Part shown: positions 23,723 to 35,746 of the stretch, one piece after another
How the letters are laid out: the number at the start of each line of letters is the position of its first letter
Numbering within the stretch: position 1 is the first letter of the stretch
DNA from: Cucumis sativus
Lineage: Eukaryota; Streptophyta; Magnoliopsida; Cucurbitales; Cucurbitaceae
NCBI RefSeq assembly: GCF_000004075.3
Contig: NC_026661.2
Coordinates: 1,364,001-1,428,000 of the forward strand
Length of the DNA stretch: 64,000 bases
Reading direction: 5' to 3'
Notes under the pieces: model-generated
Database searches by the model: none
Seen by the model: only the letters and a program-made list of their open reading frames with translations
What the model was told of the DNA's origin: nothing
Program-made: the position numbers and the translations under genes

Positions 23723-25051
23723 CAAGAATTATATAATTTGATTCAAACAAACTGAACTGTTTTTCCTTTCAAACTGATACAATATAACCATCGTTGCAAT
23801 ATTCCACAATCATCAATACGCTTAACCATGATTGCAGTGCCATATCCTTGTCGTAGTCAGCTGGTTGCCTCTGCTTTCAGCTATTGAAAGCTTTGAATCC
23901 ATCCATTACCTTGTGGATTCCACACTTTTGCAGATGACCAAATACTACATAATCTCAATTTGCTGGCCGCTTTGAACCCTTGGTCTTTATTGAGGCCAGC
24001 CAATCGAAGTTTATATAGAAATTCCTTCATTTTTTAGCCACGTCAACCAACTGCTAGCTTTATGAGTTATCCCTGTGTTTTTCTCCCCTCCTTATATGCT
24101 CAATATATAGCAAACAAGGGAGACATATGGAACCATGTCTACTTTGACCTTTCAAGAATCAGCATGTCTTTAGGCATCTTCTTTCATTTGGTTCTAGACA
24201 TTGCGGTGGCAATGTTTCCTCTCTACCAAGCCTCCAACTCATCAATATTAAAGTAAACGATTCAGATCTGTTTACATTATAAAGAATGAAGTATGCTAGC
24301 CATTGTGAAGACATTAAACTTGTTTAACACATGCACACGGGTGGAGAAGTTGATGAATCTCCTACCATTGACTCCAGTCATTTTTTATTATTTTACTCTC
24401 AAATGATGAGATATAAGCTTGATTAGATTTATTGTTATGCATATAATTTAATGAAATTGTCTCTCAGATGCAAGACAACTTGCACATGCATAACATTGCA
24501 TGAAAAGTTAAAACTCAAGCTTCCATATGATTCTTGTGCTCATCACCAGAGGCAATTGGAATCTTTGACAGCCAATTTGAATACTTGGCTTCATTGGGTG
24601 ACCTTGGTTAACTAATTAACCTATAGTTCACATACTATAGTTTAGATTTAGTGGGAAAATCAATTTGCAAGACAAAATCACAATTTTTCTTTTTTATACA
24701 ACTATTTGCAGTCCCTATTGGTTAGAACAAAGAAAGTATACGTAGTTAGCAAACAAAAACGATGTGCTCAGTGGATAGATTTTTTTTTTTTGTCATATCA
24801 CCCTGATTATATTCTTAAATTTGGACTGTGTAGACATGATTTTACTTTTTGGATTCAACTTGAAAATCTCTGTAACCCTCACTTCTATTTTATATAGGAC
24901 TATGTTTGCATTTTTCAACAATATCAACAATAACACTATTGCATAAAAGTTGACGAGAGAAGAAGGTTTGCTTTGTAAAATTGTTATAATATATATTCTT
25001 GTATCTATGTACTGTGGTGTTTACATTTGGCAAAAATTTGAAATTTCATCC

Positions 25052-25903
25052 CTAGTGATTTAGGATGTTAAGAAATGACACTCTGTTTTTGATAAGATGG
25101 CGATGTAGACTCTCGAGATCTTCTTCGATGTCATGAATACACAACTCCAATTTCCTCAGTGAGTTTTGGACATCTTCACCTTGTGCAAGGAAATCAGATT
25201 TGTGATTGGTGATTGAATTTAATGCAGCATCCACCATCTCTACTTCATTTCCATCTGTGGAATCATCTTTGCAGGCTACTCTCTTAGGTTGCTTCAACAT
25301 GGAAACCAAAGACCATTTGCTCATCTTTGATGGCAACTTTGGTCCTGCTACAAACGACAACAATGATTCAATGCTGTTACATGTAACGGTTTCTGCCTCC
25401 TTTAGCAACCTAACAATTTCTGAACTTTCATCACTTTTTTGGGAACTTGCCTTTTCCATTCCCTTCAAGGCCTTGTGGATTGCCTTTTTCATCATCTTCC
25501 TTGAGTTCAAATACTTTTGAATATCAACCATGCCATCTTTTCTTCTGCGCAAAGCGGACTCAAGTTTGTGTGCAGATTCTTTCATTTGTGACAAAACATC
25601 CTTAGCCAAAGCACACACATCCAAGATCTTGAGAGATCCTTCAAGCAAGTCATCAGCAGACTTGTTGTCAATAAGAGCTTGATGAGTGAGTGGCAAAAGA
25701 AGCAACTTATCAATGCAATCATGTAAATCTTGGAGACCATCAAGTTTTTGGCACAGAGAAGAGGATGAAGAAGTGGCTTCTTCAGAGGCCTTCAATCTGC
25801 AGAGATGTTCATTAACTTCATCCACAACTGGATGTGGCTTTGAAGGCAAACTGTTTGAACGAATGTGGAAAGATTTCTTCGAGTTTACAGAAAAGGAATC
25901 CAT
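25052..25903 (-). CDS. D6: DUF241 family protein (group I)
   Basis: Intronless gene for 283 residues, close sister of D7 and D5. Full motif set: MDSFSVNSKK, RSNSLPSKPHP, KSADDLLEGSLKILDVC, LESALRRRKDGMVD, VAGPKLPSK and KNRVSFLNILNH. Private changes include SAD for SVD, HKLESAL for HELESAL and TVTCNSIESLL for TVTYNSIESLL, the last adding a cysteine. The reading frame is intact, with no sign of decay. Function unknown. Confidence 0.95.
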   Translation of the reverse strand: MDSFSVNSKKSFHIRSNSLPSKPHPVVDEVNEHLCRLKASEEATSSSSSLCQKLDGLQDLHDCIDKLLLLPLTHQALIDNKSADDLLEGSLKILDVCALAKDVLSQMKESAHKLESALRRRKDGMVDIQKYLNSRKMMKKAIHKALKGMEKASSQKSDESSEIVRLLKEAETVTCNSIESLLSFVAGPKLPSKMSKWSLVSMLKQPKRVACKDDSTDGNEVEMVDAALNSITNHKSDFLAQGEDVQNSLRKLELCIHDIEEDLESLHRHLIKNRVSFLNILNH

Positions 25904-28900
25904 CTTTTTTACAAAAGCCTAAGCTGATGGATTGTAAAAAGCCAAAGCAACTTCAAGTTGAGTTCTTCTTTTGGCTTTCAGGAGCTTATTTATATCACTT
26001 TGGCTTAGGGAGACATGAGGAATCTCAAGCTCATCTAATCATAATCAATTAGTGATATGTATAAGAAAATAATTCAGCAATGTCCTTACTTTGTCTCCCT
26101 CCCACCTCTTTCTTCTCTCCACCATAATTGATGCCAATTTCTATATGACAGAAATTGTATTTGTTTTATAATTTATGGCTGTATTATATCATAGAGAAAT
26201 GTAAAGCTACAAAAAAAAAAAAAAAAATGGCTCGTATGGTTTTAAAACAAATTTAGCTGCATAAAATAGAAAACTGCCCCCTGCCCAATTGTCTTGTTTT
26301 CTGTGGGGTATTGTGCAAGAAGTGCAGTTATGGACATGAATATAGGACATGAACAAGACAGAACAAAATCAATATATTGCAAAGACATGCAATATACAAA
26401 TTTTCCATCTACATACAAGTTTTGTTTTATTTTTGTATACCTTCCAATGTATTTCATACTATTTTTCTTTTCCATATTTGTAATTTTATATATAAAATAA
26501 AAAATACAACCAAAATATATCGGTTTGATAAGTATTTTATTTTTAAAAGTTAAGTATGCAACTCCAACTTTGCAACTTTGCTCATACACACTACTTTTTA
26601 AATCATTTTCAAAATTTTAAACTCTTAAATATAGGAAAATAAATGTTTTTTTGAAATTTGCTTCAATACTAGTTTGTTACTCTTTTCTATTGTAATTGTG
26701 TATACCATATAGAACATCTACATTATTATTGTGTTTTGTTTTTATTTAAATAATAACAATAGTAAAATTGAATAGATAGGTTGGTTACTGGAGTAGTTTT
26801 TAAGACTTATGGGTAGAATCAAAACTTCAAAAAATAGATATTTTTAAAAATAACAAATTAAACTAAAATATTTACGACATATAGCAAAATTTTGATTGAT
26901 AGAAGCATATCAATGTGTTTCCTTAATAGAATGTAATGCGGTTACATTTTATAAATATTTTGTAAAACTTATCATTTTTTTACAATTTCCCTTTAAAAAA
27001 ATGCATAAACCAAACGCTAATAAAAAAAATTTAAAAGTTAACGAACATTTACAAGTCACAACTTAAAATGGTTTCTATGGCCTGTGTACGTTTCTTCCAA
27101 GGCATGAACTTATTGTTTAATTATTAATGTTAACTTTCCTCAATCATAATTGATTGGATTCTACTTTGAAAATGAAAGTAAGATTATGCTTTAAACCGGA
27201 CGGTCTAGCCAAACCACGATGCAAAGCAAGCATCTTTGTATAATCGAGGCAGTAGCATCCGTTTTGTTTGCTGATCTCGAAAATGGTGAACCTGATCTTC
27301 TTCTGCGTAGGACAAGCTTGTCCCTTTATACATGCAACCGTGTGAGAATCTTCTTCTTCCCAATGCAGTCATTGAGTTTTCTGTTTCAGAGATATCTAAG
27401 GATGCTCGTGCTGTGTTTCCCACCTCCAGGTTTTTTCCTCTTTACTTGCTTGCTCAATGCGCCTCTATTACAATTTGTCGATTATGAACCATTAGAATGT
27501 GTTGATGTAGAACCATACAGTTCACTTTCTCATTTTTCAACCTCCATATTTGACAAAATTTCATTAGGACAACCTTCCATAATCCTTGGAACCTTCCTTG
27601 ATTCAGGGAAGGGCTTTTCTTGTGCCATATGAAGAGAAAGGGAAAGCAAAACTCTTTTCTTTTTTGTGATTCGAGTAATCTACTTACATTTCAACTAATC
27701 TTAGCATATTCGATGAAAATAGAAAAATTGCATTAGATAACAAAAAAAGTTTAGAAAAAAAACTAATTAGTAATATCAAATGATTATTTGAGAGTTATTG
27801 GAGGACTATTAGAAGTATCGTGCTATTAGAGGGTAGTCAACTTTTAACTTGGCCACTTTTGCAATTTATCAATTTAGAAAATGTGGTGACATCAGTTCTA
27901 TTATCGTAAATTTTTTTAACTGATTCATGAATGAAATAATGGTAAATCTGCTGCCATTTTGACCACCGGATGGAACCACAGGAGGACGTTCTATATGATG
28001 ACTTCATATTCAATTTATTCACATCATGATTTTGCTCTCTTTTCTACTGCATGTTGAGCTTCTCTCTCCTGAGGAGAGCTTTCTTCTATTTCTATGTTGT
28101 TTTGTATATCCTTTCGAGTTCTTAAACTTCTCACCTCCCACTGTGTTTCCATCTGCTTCACTCCTTATGAATATGTATCTCTCTAGATATTTGTTGCATG
28201 CATCTACTTCTTTTGGTCTGTCGTTGATGTTAATCACCACGATGGCCATAAATTTGCTTATTAAGATAACTAATGCATGCCCCTTCAATGATATGATATG
28301 AAATAGATTCCACGTTAAAACAAACCAATGGAGACTATCTTCCAACTTCTAATCAATCCAAGGCCCTATCTGCAATCTCAGCCATTTTTGAGATACTAGT
28401 GATTTGGTTTGCGTCACTCTTGAGCACCAATACCTACTAGCATATCTGGACTACGTCACCTACCAAAAAGTAAGAATTATATAATTTGATTCAAACAAAC
28501 TGAACTGTTCTTCCTTTCAAACTGATATAATATAACCATCATTGCAGTATTCCACAACCATCAATACGCTTAACCATCGCTGCAGTGCCATATCCTTGTC
28601 GTAGTCAGCTGGTTGCCTCTGCTTTCTGCTATTGAAAACTTTGAATCCATCCATTACCTTGTGGATTCCACACATTTGCAGGTGGAAAAACAATTCACAA
28701 TCTCAATTTGCTGGCCGATTTGAACCCTTGGTCTTTAATGAGGCCAGCCAATCGAAGTTTATATAGACATTCCTTCATTCCATAGCCGCGTCAACCAACT
28801 GCTAGCTTTATGAGTTATCCCTGTGTTTTTCTCCCCTCCTCATATGCTCAATATATATCAAGCAAGGGAAACAATGGGAACCATTTCTGCTTTGACCTTT

Positions 28901-29831
28901 CAAGAATCAGCACGTTTTTAGGCATCATCTTCCATTTGGTTCTAGACATTTCGGTGGCAATGTTTCCTCTCTACCAAGTCTCCAACTCATCTATATTAAA
29001 TAAACGATTCATATCTGTTTACATTATAAAGAATGAAGTATGCTGGCCATTGTAAAGACATTAAACTTGTTTAACACATGCACACGGGTAGAGAAGTTGA
29101 TGAATCTCCTACCATCGACTTCAGTCATTTTTTATTATTTAACTCTTAAATGATGAGATATAAGCTTGATTAGATTTATTGTTATGCATATAATTTAATC
29201 AAATTGTCTCTCAGATGCAAGACAACTTGCACATGCATAACATTGCATGAAAAGTTAAAACTCAAGCTTCCATGTGATTCTTGTGCTCATCACCAGAGGC
29301 AATTGGAATCTTTGACAGCATGGCCAATTTGAATACTTGGCTTCATTGGGTGACCTTGGTTAACTAATTAACCTCTAGTTCACATACCATAGTTTAAGAT
29401 TTAGTGGGACAATCACTTTGCAAGACAAAAACACAATTTTTCTTTTTTATACAACTATTTGCAGTCCCAATGGTTAAAACAAAGAAAGTATACGTAGTTA
29501 GCAAACAAAAACGATGTGCTCAGTGGATAGATTTTTCTTTTGTCATATCACCCTGATTATATTCTTCACTTTGGACTGTGTAGACATGATTTTACTTTTT
29601 GGATTCAACTTGAAAATCTTGTAGATTATATATAAACTTGTATAATAAAGAACTTCCTCACTTTTATTTTATATAGGATTATGTTTGCATTTTTCAACAA
29701 TATCAACAATAACAGTATTGCACAAAAGTTGGCTAGAGAAGAAGGTTTGCTTTGTAAAATTGTTATAATATATATTTGTGTATATATGTACTGTGGTGTT
29801 TACATTTGACAAAAATTTGAAAATTTCATCC
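25904..29831. other. Spacer between D6 and D7
   Basis: Most complete version of the group I spacer. It holds the D6 promoter and a poly(A) run at about 26211-26227. The shared block with palindrome GGACAAGCTTGTCC lies at 27310-27323, and the recurrent palindrome at 29204-29225. The 137-codon frame at 27219-27632 lies in the shared block; its counterparts elsewhere do not stay open, so it is not called. Confidence 0.6.
25987..26097 (-). promoter_or_regulatory. D6 promoter: TATA-like box and inverted TGTCTC pair
   Basis: GATATAAATA at 25987-25996, GAGACA at 26010-26015 and TGTCTC at 26092-26097. Confidence 0.58.
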
Positions 29832-30683
29832 TTAGTGATTTAGGATGTTAAGAAATGAGACTCTGTTTTTGATAAGATGGCGATGTAGACTCTCAAGATC
29901 TTCTTCAATGTCATGAATACACAACTCCAATTTCCTCAGTGAGCTTTGGACATCTTCACCTTGTGCAAGGAAATCAGATTTGTGATTGGTGATTGAATTT
30001 AGTGCAGCATCCACCATCTCTACTTCATTTCCATCTGTGGAATCATCTTTGCAAGCTACTCTCTTAGGTTGCTTCAACACAGAAACCAAAGACCATTTGC
30101 TCATCTTTGATGGCAACTTTGGTCCTGCTACAAACGACAACAAGGATTCAATGCTGTTATATGTAACGGTTTCTGCCTCCTTTAGCAACCTAACAATTTC
30201 TGAACTTTCATCACTTTTTTGGGAACTTGCCTTTTCCATTCCCTTCAAGGCCTTGTGGATTGCCTTTTTCATCATCTTCCTTGAGTTCAAATACTTTTGA
30301 ATATCAACCATGCCATCTTTTCTTCTGCGCAAAGCGGACTCAAGTTCGTGTGCAGATTCTTTCATTTGTGACAAAACATCCTTAGCCAAAGCACACACAT
30401 CCAAGATCTTGAGAGATCCTTCAAGCAAGTCATCAACAGACTTGTTGTCAATAAGAGCTTGATGAGTGAGTGGCAAAAGAAGCAACTTATCAATGCAATC
30501 ATGTAAATCTTGGAGACCATCAAGTTTTTGGCACAGAGAAGAGGATGAAGAAGTGGCTTCTTCAGAGGCCTTCAATCTGCAGAGATGTTCACTAACTTCA
30601 TCCACAACTGGATGTGGCTTTGAAGGCAAACTGTTCGAACGAACGTGGAAAGATTTCTTCGAGTTTACAGAAAAGGAATCCAT
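29832..30683 (-). CDS. D7: DUF241 family protein (group I)
   Basis: Intronless gene for 283 residues. The frame extends four codons upstream (MQNK to 30695), but I choose the ATG at 30683 because every group I paralogue starts MDSF. Motifs: VRSNSLPSKPHP, DEVSEHLCRL, LLEGSLKILDVC, VAGPKLPSK and KNRVSFLNILNH. The coding part is nearly the same as D6, but from just upstream of the ATG the flank departs from the D5/D6 type. The D7 promoter is a different, older version, so the recent copying that links D6 and D7 stopped near the start codon. Confidence 0.95.
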   Translation of the reverse strand: MDSFSVNSKKSFHVRSNSLPSKPHPVVDEVSEHLCRLKASEEATSSSSSLCQKLDGLQDLHDCIDKLLLLPLTHQALIDNKSVDDLLEGSLKILDVCALAKDVLSQMKESAHELESALRRRKDGMVDIQKYLNSRKMMKKAIHKALKGMEKASSQKSDESSEIVRLLKEAETVTYNSIESLLSFVAGPKLPSKMSKWSLVSVLKQPKRVACKDDSTDGNEVEMVDAALNSITNHKSDFLAQGEDVQSSLRKLELCIHDIEEDLESLHRHLIKNRVSFLNILNH

Positions 30684-32354
30684 TTTATTTTGCAAAAAGC
30701 CTTATCTAATGGATTGCAAAATACGCAGAGCAGTTTCAGTTTGACTTCATCTTTTGGCCTTTAGGGTCCTATTTATATAACTTGGCTGAGGGAGGCATGA
30801 GGAATCTCTAGCTCATCTTATTATAATTAAGAAATTGATGTGCAGAAACCAATAATTCAGCAATGTTCATGGCATGCCTCCTTCCCACCTTTGTTTTATC
30901 TACTCCATTATTAGTACTGATTTCTCAATAATCATATGGGTGTATCTGACAGATAACCAGATTTCTTTAAAAGTCATAGCTGTATTTTAATCAAACCAAT
31001 GAGGCAGTGGCATTAGGTTTCAGTTTTGTTGGCTGATCTTGAAAATGCTGAACTGGGTTTCCTTCTGCAAAGAACAAGATTGTCGCTTTACACATGCAAC
31101 CGTGTGGGAACCTTCTTCTTCCCAACGCGTTGAATTAAATATCTATTTTGAGAGATATCATGGCAACGTCTTTGATGTGTTTCCCCATATCCAGGTATTT
31201 CCCCGTGTGCTCAGTGTCTTTATTATATGCTTTATGTTTTCCAATAGATTGTAAAGCAATTTGTAAATTATGAATGCACACGATTGCTGTTGACATTGTT
31301 GACACCATTCAGAAAGTCATGGGGCTAGCTTATTGCATTTGATAAAATTGCTTCAAGACAGCCCTCCATAATTGTTGAATCCTTCTTGAACTTTTTATGG
31401 CACCATGAGGAAAGTACAGGCTTTTTGACATTTACTTTGATGGATTCTTCTTCTTCTTCTTCCTATTGTGTAAGATCAGAAATGCTGACTTACCCAATTT
31501 CTTAAGAGAGGTGAACTTTATGTTCGTTTAGTTCTCATCCAGATTCTTCTTCCTTGGTTGTTTCATGTTGCTTCTATTTATATGTCATATTTTTTTAATT
31601 CTTTGAGTTCTTAAAATTCCAAGCCACCTATTTGCTTCCATCTGCTCACTTTCATGATTTTATCAATAAAATTGAACAAATAATTGTCTATTTCATTCAT
31701 GCAATTCTTTGATCAATCAGTTAAAATGCTGATTATTGTGGTGGAGGCGGCAAGATCTGCCATGATCATTCAAGATAGCCTTCTTTAGCAGGAAACTGGT
31801 CAGCCTTCTTTTAGATAATTTAGCAAATTGTTTCTTAGATGAAAGACAACTTACCATGTGATTCTAGTGCTTATCGCCATTATTGGGGCAATTGGAATCT
31901 TGGACAGCAATGCTAATCTTGATATTTAGCTTCATCATGTAATCATGGTTGGGTAATTGATCCTAGTTACATTAAAATAGATAAGTGACATGAAAAACAA
32001 CACTAGAAAGAATAAACTCTTTTCTTTTCCTTCCTTAGCAGTTTAATCTCCTTCAACTTCAAATGAGAAATTCAGGTCTCCAAATTTTGATTAGCAAAAT
32101 TGTGATATGATATAGGTTGTGTTTGTGTATTATTTTTTCCCCCTTTGTAATGTACCACATAGCGCACTGATCAATATAAATATTGGAAAATAATTGCCTG
32201 GGGAAGATGATTATACTAAACTCAAAATCTGATTTTACTTCAAAGAGTTGATTCTCGTAACAATAAAAATGTATATATATACACTTTGGGGTTTACATTT
32301 AGCAAAATGAATTCTCATGGCATTGACCACGATACTATTATCAAAACTTCATCC
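30684..32354. other. Spacer between D7 and D8
   Basis: Contains the D7 promoter and a short version of the shared block (about 31010-31130, with ACAAGATTGTCGC in place of the perfect palindrome). A decayed recurrent palindrome lies at 31828-31849. No supportable gene. Confidence 0.55.
30770..30880 (-). promoter_or_regulatory. D7 promoter: TATA box, both TGTCTC arms changed
   Basis: TATATAAAT at 30770-30779. The two positions that carry GAGACA and TGTCTC in neighbours read GAGGCA (30792-30797) and TGCCTC (30875-30880). Both arms have changed in the matching way. Confidence 0.5.
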
Positions 32355-33203
32355 TTAGTGATTTAGGATATTGAGAAGGGAGACTCTATTTTTTATTAGG
32401 TGCCTTTGTAGACTCTCAAGATCTTCTTCAAGATCTCGAATACTAGACTCGATTTTCCTCAGCTGGTCCTGCAAGTTGACGGATTTATCGGTCGTGTGGC
32501 TGGCAATTGCAGACAGAGTGGCATCCACCATTTCTACTTCATTTTCATATGCATCTTCATCTTTGTTGGCAACTCTTTTGGATTGTACCAGCTTGGATAC
32601 AAAAGACCATCTTGATGGCAATTTTGGTCCTGCTATGAAAGACAATACTGATTCAATGGTACTGAATGTGATCGCCTCTACTTCTTTTAACAAGCTAACA
32701 GTTGCAGAAGTTTCTTCACTTTGCTGAGAACAGTTGCTTTTGATTCCTTTCAAAGCCTTTTGGACTGCCTTCTTTATCATCTTCCTAGAACTCAAGCATT
32801 TCTGAAGATCACGTGAAATAACAGCTTCATCTCTTCTTCTACGCAAAACCGATTCAAGTTCACGCACACATTCTTTTGTTTGCAACAATGCATCCTTAGC
32901 AATATCACACAACTCTAAGACCTTCAAAGATCCTTCTAGAAAGTCATCAGTCCATTTGTTATCACTCTCATTAACAAGAGTTTGTTGGGTGAATGGTAGA
33001 AGAAGTAACTTATCAATGCAATCATGCAAATCTTGGAGGCTGTTAAGCCTGTGACACAAAGAGGAAGTTGAAGAAGTGGCTTCAGAGGACTTCAATCTGC
33101 ACAAATGTTCATCAACTTGGTTAACAATTGGATGTGGCTTTGAGGGCAAGCTATTTGAGCGAACATGGAGTGTTTTCTTTGAGTTTATAGCAAAGGAATC
33201 CAT
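32355..33203 (-). CDS. D8: DUF241 family protein (group II)
   Basis: Intronless gene for 282 residues, opening MDSFAINSKKTLHVRSNSLPSKPHP. Group II traits shared with D9 include HRLNSLQ or YRLNSLQ, DLLEGSL replaced here by DFLEGSLKVLELCDIAKDALLQT, a two-residue longer loop (VNESDNKWTDD), and a shorter C-terminal segment without the LVQVED-type insert (HTTDKSVNLQDQLRKIESS). The AGPKLPS signature is followed directly by RWSFVSKLVQ: the usual K-M/F-S before RW is missing, a short deletion relative to group I. The C-terminus is KNRVSLLNILNH. Function unknown. Confidence 0.95.
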   Translation of the reverse strand: MDSFAINSKKTLHVRSNSLPSKPHPIVNQVDEHLCRLKSSEATSSTSSLCHRLNSLQDLHDCIDKLLLLPFTQQTLVNESDNKWTDDFLEGSLKVLELCDIAKDALLQTKECVRELESVLRRRRDEAVISRDLQKCLSSRKMIKKAVQKALKGIKSNCSQQSEETSATVSLLKEVEAITFSTIESVLSFIAGPKLPSRWSFVSKLVQSKRVANKDEDAYENEVEMVDATLSAIASHTTDKSVNLQDQLRKIESSIRDLEEDLESLQRHLIKNRVSLLNILNH

Positions 33204-33297
33204 TTTTCTTTCTCAATTGGAGAAGCCAAAAGTCTTGCTGACTTACAAAAAAGTTGAGCAATTTCAATCTGCCTTTCATCCTTTGGTAATCAGAGGA

Positions 33298-33407
33298 GTA
33301 TATATACAACAAAGGTTAGGGAGACATGAGGAATCTCATATTCATTCAAAATATAGTTTAAGTTATAGATCTACAAAACCAACTCAGCTATGTTCATGCC
33401 ATGTCTC
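33298..33407 (-). promoter_or_regulatory. D8 promoter: TATA-like box and inverted TGTCTC pair
   Basis: GTATATATAC at about 33298-33307, GAGACA at 33321-33326 and TGTCTC at 33402-33407. Confidence 0.55.
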
Positions 33408-34181
33408 CTTCCAACTTGTTTCATATCTCCATTATTAATCTTAATTATCTTTATAATCACATGCATGTATCTTGAATATAACTCATTTTCAAAAGACGTA
33501 GTTTTATTTTAATGGAGAAATGATACGGGATTATGCATGCCTCCTAATTGTTCTCTATTCTATTATGAGCTTCTCGTGATCTAGATCTAAACAACTTTGC
33601 ATTAATGTTTTGGCAATGTCTCTTCTCCATCAAGTTTACAGCTCGTCAACTAATTAAATTAATTTGTTCTAATTGCATGGGAATCTCTCCTTATACAAGC
33701 CATTGGCATCAAGATTATTTTCTTATCGAGAGAAAGGTTACTGGGCCCTCTCTTGATAAAGACAAGATTGTTTCTTCACACGTGTATCAAATTATATATC
33801 TGTTTCAACTATATGCAAGGCCATGTTTGTGATATGTCACCCCATCACCAGGTTCTTAGCTCATTATTTATTTCTTTATTGTTTTAGAAAACACATTTAA
33901 CATAATCTGCAATTTTTTTGTTGGGAAATTCATAAATTAGGAAGTGCACGAGTGCTGTTGACATAGCTAGTACCATACACCAAGGATGATTTCTTGACAG
34001 AACAATTTAAATACTTGCTTTCTTTGGTTATTAAAAAATTGATCTCTGGTTTATAAAACATAGATTAAGTGGTAGGTAAAATAGTACTAGTGCTTGGTAG
34101 GGTAAAAATGTTTGTTTTCTCATTACTTTTGGCTTAGCAGTTTAAAAAAGTCTAAAACTAGACCATGCCACATGTTTGGTC

Positions 34182-34227
34182 AAAACTGAACAAAACCACA
34201 TTTTTTGGTTTTATGCGGTTCAGTTTT
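34182..34227. repeat. Short inverted repeat, possible MITE remnant
   Basis: AAAACTGAAC (34182-34191) pairs perfectly with GTTCAGTTTT (34218-34227) around a 26-bp centre that is itself rich in AAAACC / GGTTTT. The sequence resembles hAT-type ends. No target duplication found. Confidence 0.4.
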
Positions 34228-35746
34228 AGGTTTCATAGTCTCCCCAGATTCATGACCATTTATTAAAAAGGAAAAGAAGAAACTTTTGAAGATAAGTATG
34301 CGACTCTTGATTCTTTTTAGGTGGTTGTGCAACATAAATCCTTTTGGTGGTGTACAAATTATACCAAATCTCTTGTAATTATAGTCTTTCCATGATTTTT
34401 AACGATTGGAAAGCTCTTATTCAATATTGTTTTGTGGTTGTCTCAGTCCTTGGTCATTAGGGTGTTCTCTTTTGTTCCTCGATCAAATACGCAAGCTTTG
34501 TTTCCCATGAAAAAAAGGTCCCTCTGTTTTCCTGCCTGCTTTTTTTTCTCCTTTTTTAATTACTAGTTAGTCATACGTACACCTGAAATTTGTCATTTTA
34601 TTTTAGTATAATTTGTCATCTTTGTTTTAGTACATAAAAAGAGTGAGATTTGTATAAATAGCATAATAGGAATATTCTATAAATAAAAAAATTACCTAAA
34701 AGGAAAAAGGAGAAATGTGAGAATGGTGAGATTTTTGGTATTTGAAAACTAAGATATTCAAGTTTAATAAGTTATGTAAAACAAAATATTTAAGAAAAGA
34801 GGGGTTGTAATTAGTATAAAATTTTTTAAATTATAACAAATATTTTTGTTTAAAAGTAGTTTAAAATAAATGACTACTTCACAATATTTATTATTATTGT
34901 AGTAAGAACAAGAGTATATCAATTTAAAGAAAATGAAAAACATATTTGCAGTTATCAAATAATTAAGTCTCCATAGCATGCTTATCTTTTTTAGTAAAAA
35001 AAAAAAAAGAGAATCAAGTCAATAATGAAAATATCATAAAAACATTCATATAGATAGTCTCAAAGACCCAAGAATGATCTTCTAGCCAAAATCATTCCAC
35101 AAACATTTTCTAGCATGAGTGGGAAGAGCTACATAATTATTAAAAACTCTTAGAGTGCAACGAAAATCCTCAATAATTTTTTGCCTTTGTCGCTATCAAT
35201 AATACAAAATAGAATTTGCTAGATGAAACTCTGGAGATGAAGGAACAAAAAAGATGTCCTTATCTACCATTATTTAAATCAAAAAAATGAATTTTGAGAG
35301 AATTGAGTTGTGCGCAAAAGAAACCAAGAGAAGACAAGTTTTAGAAAATGAGGTGAAGAAGACTCACTTTATAGTAACAACGATGATATTGCAAATCTTG
35401 AAGGGCCAAAGGCCACTGAATTTATGTCATAAAGAAGTTGAAGAACTAGCCACAGTGGAAATACCAAAATGGTGATATGGACAATGGGTATTGGGCAGTG
35501 TAGTGTGTCTTTTTACCTTCAATGTAGTGTGTTTTTTCACCTTCAAATATATCACGAGTCATCAATGCAAACATAGCAAAATAATTGGCTTGCAAAGAAG
35601 ATTATGTGAAACTCACAATCTGGATTTTGATTTCAAAAGTGTTAATTCTAATGGTCAAAAAGATATACACTTCGTTGTTTACGTTTAGCAAAAATGAACC
35701 TTCATGGCATTGACATAGACCATGGTATTGTTATAAAAATTTCATC

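Larger units (their letters stand above)
21721..25051. other. Spacer between D5 and D6, with copia fragment
   Basis: The left part (to about 22380) and right part (from about 23722) match the D6-D7 spacer closely. Between them sits a copia fragment where the D6-D7 spacer has about 1.9 kb of other sequence. The recurrent palindrome is at 24457-24478. Confidence 0.65.
33204..35746. other. Spacer between D8 and D9
   Basis: Holds the D8 promoter. A faint second promoter-like block at about 33700-33860 ends near CACCAGGTTCTTAGCTCATT, which recurs near 37180. There is also an inverted repeat at 34182-34227 and AT-rich filler. No supportable gene. Confidence 0.5.

Noticed and set aside
27219-27632. 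137-codon plus-strand frame in the D6-D7 spacer
   Set aside because: The matching blocks near 9000, 18630 and 31020 do not keep the frame open, and no domain is visible.
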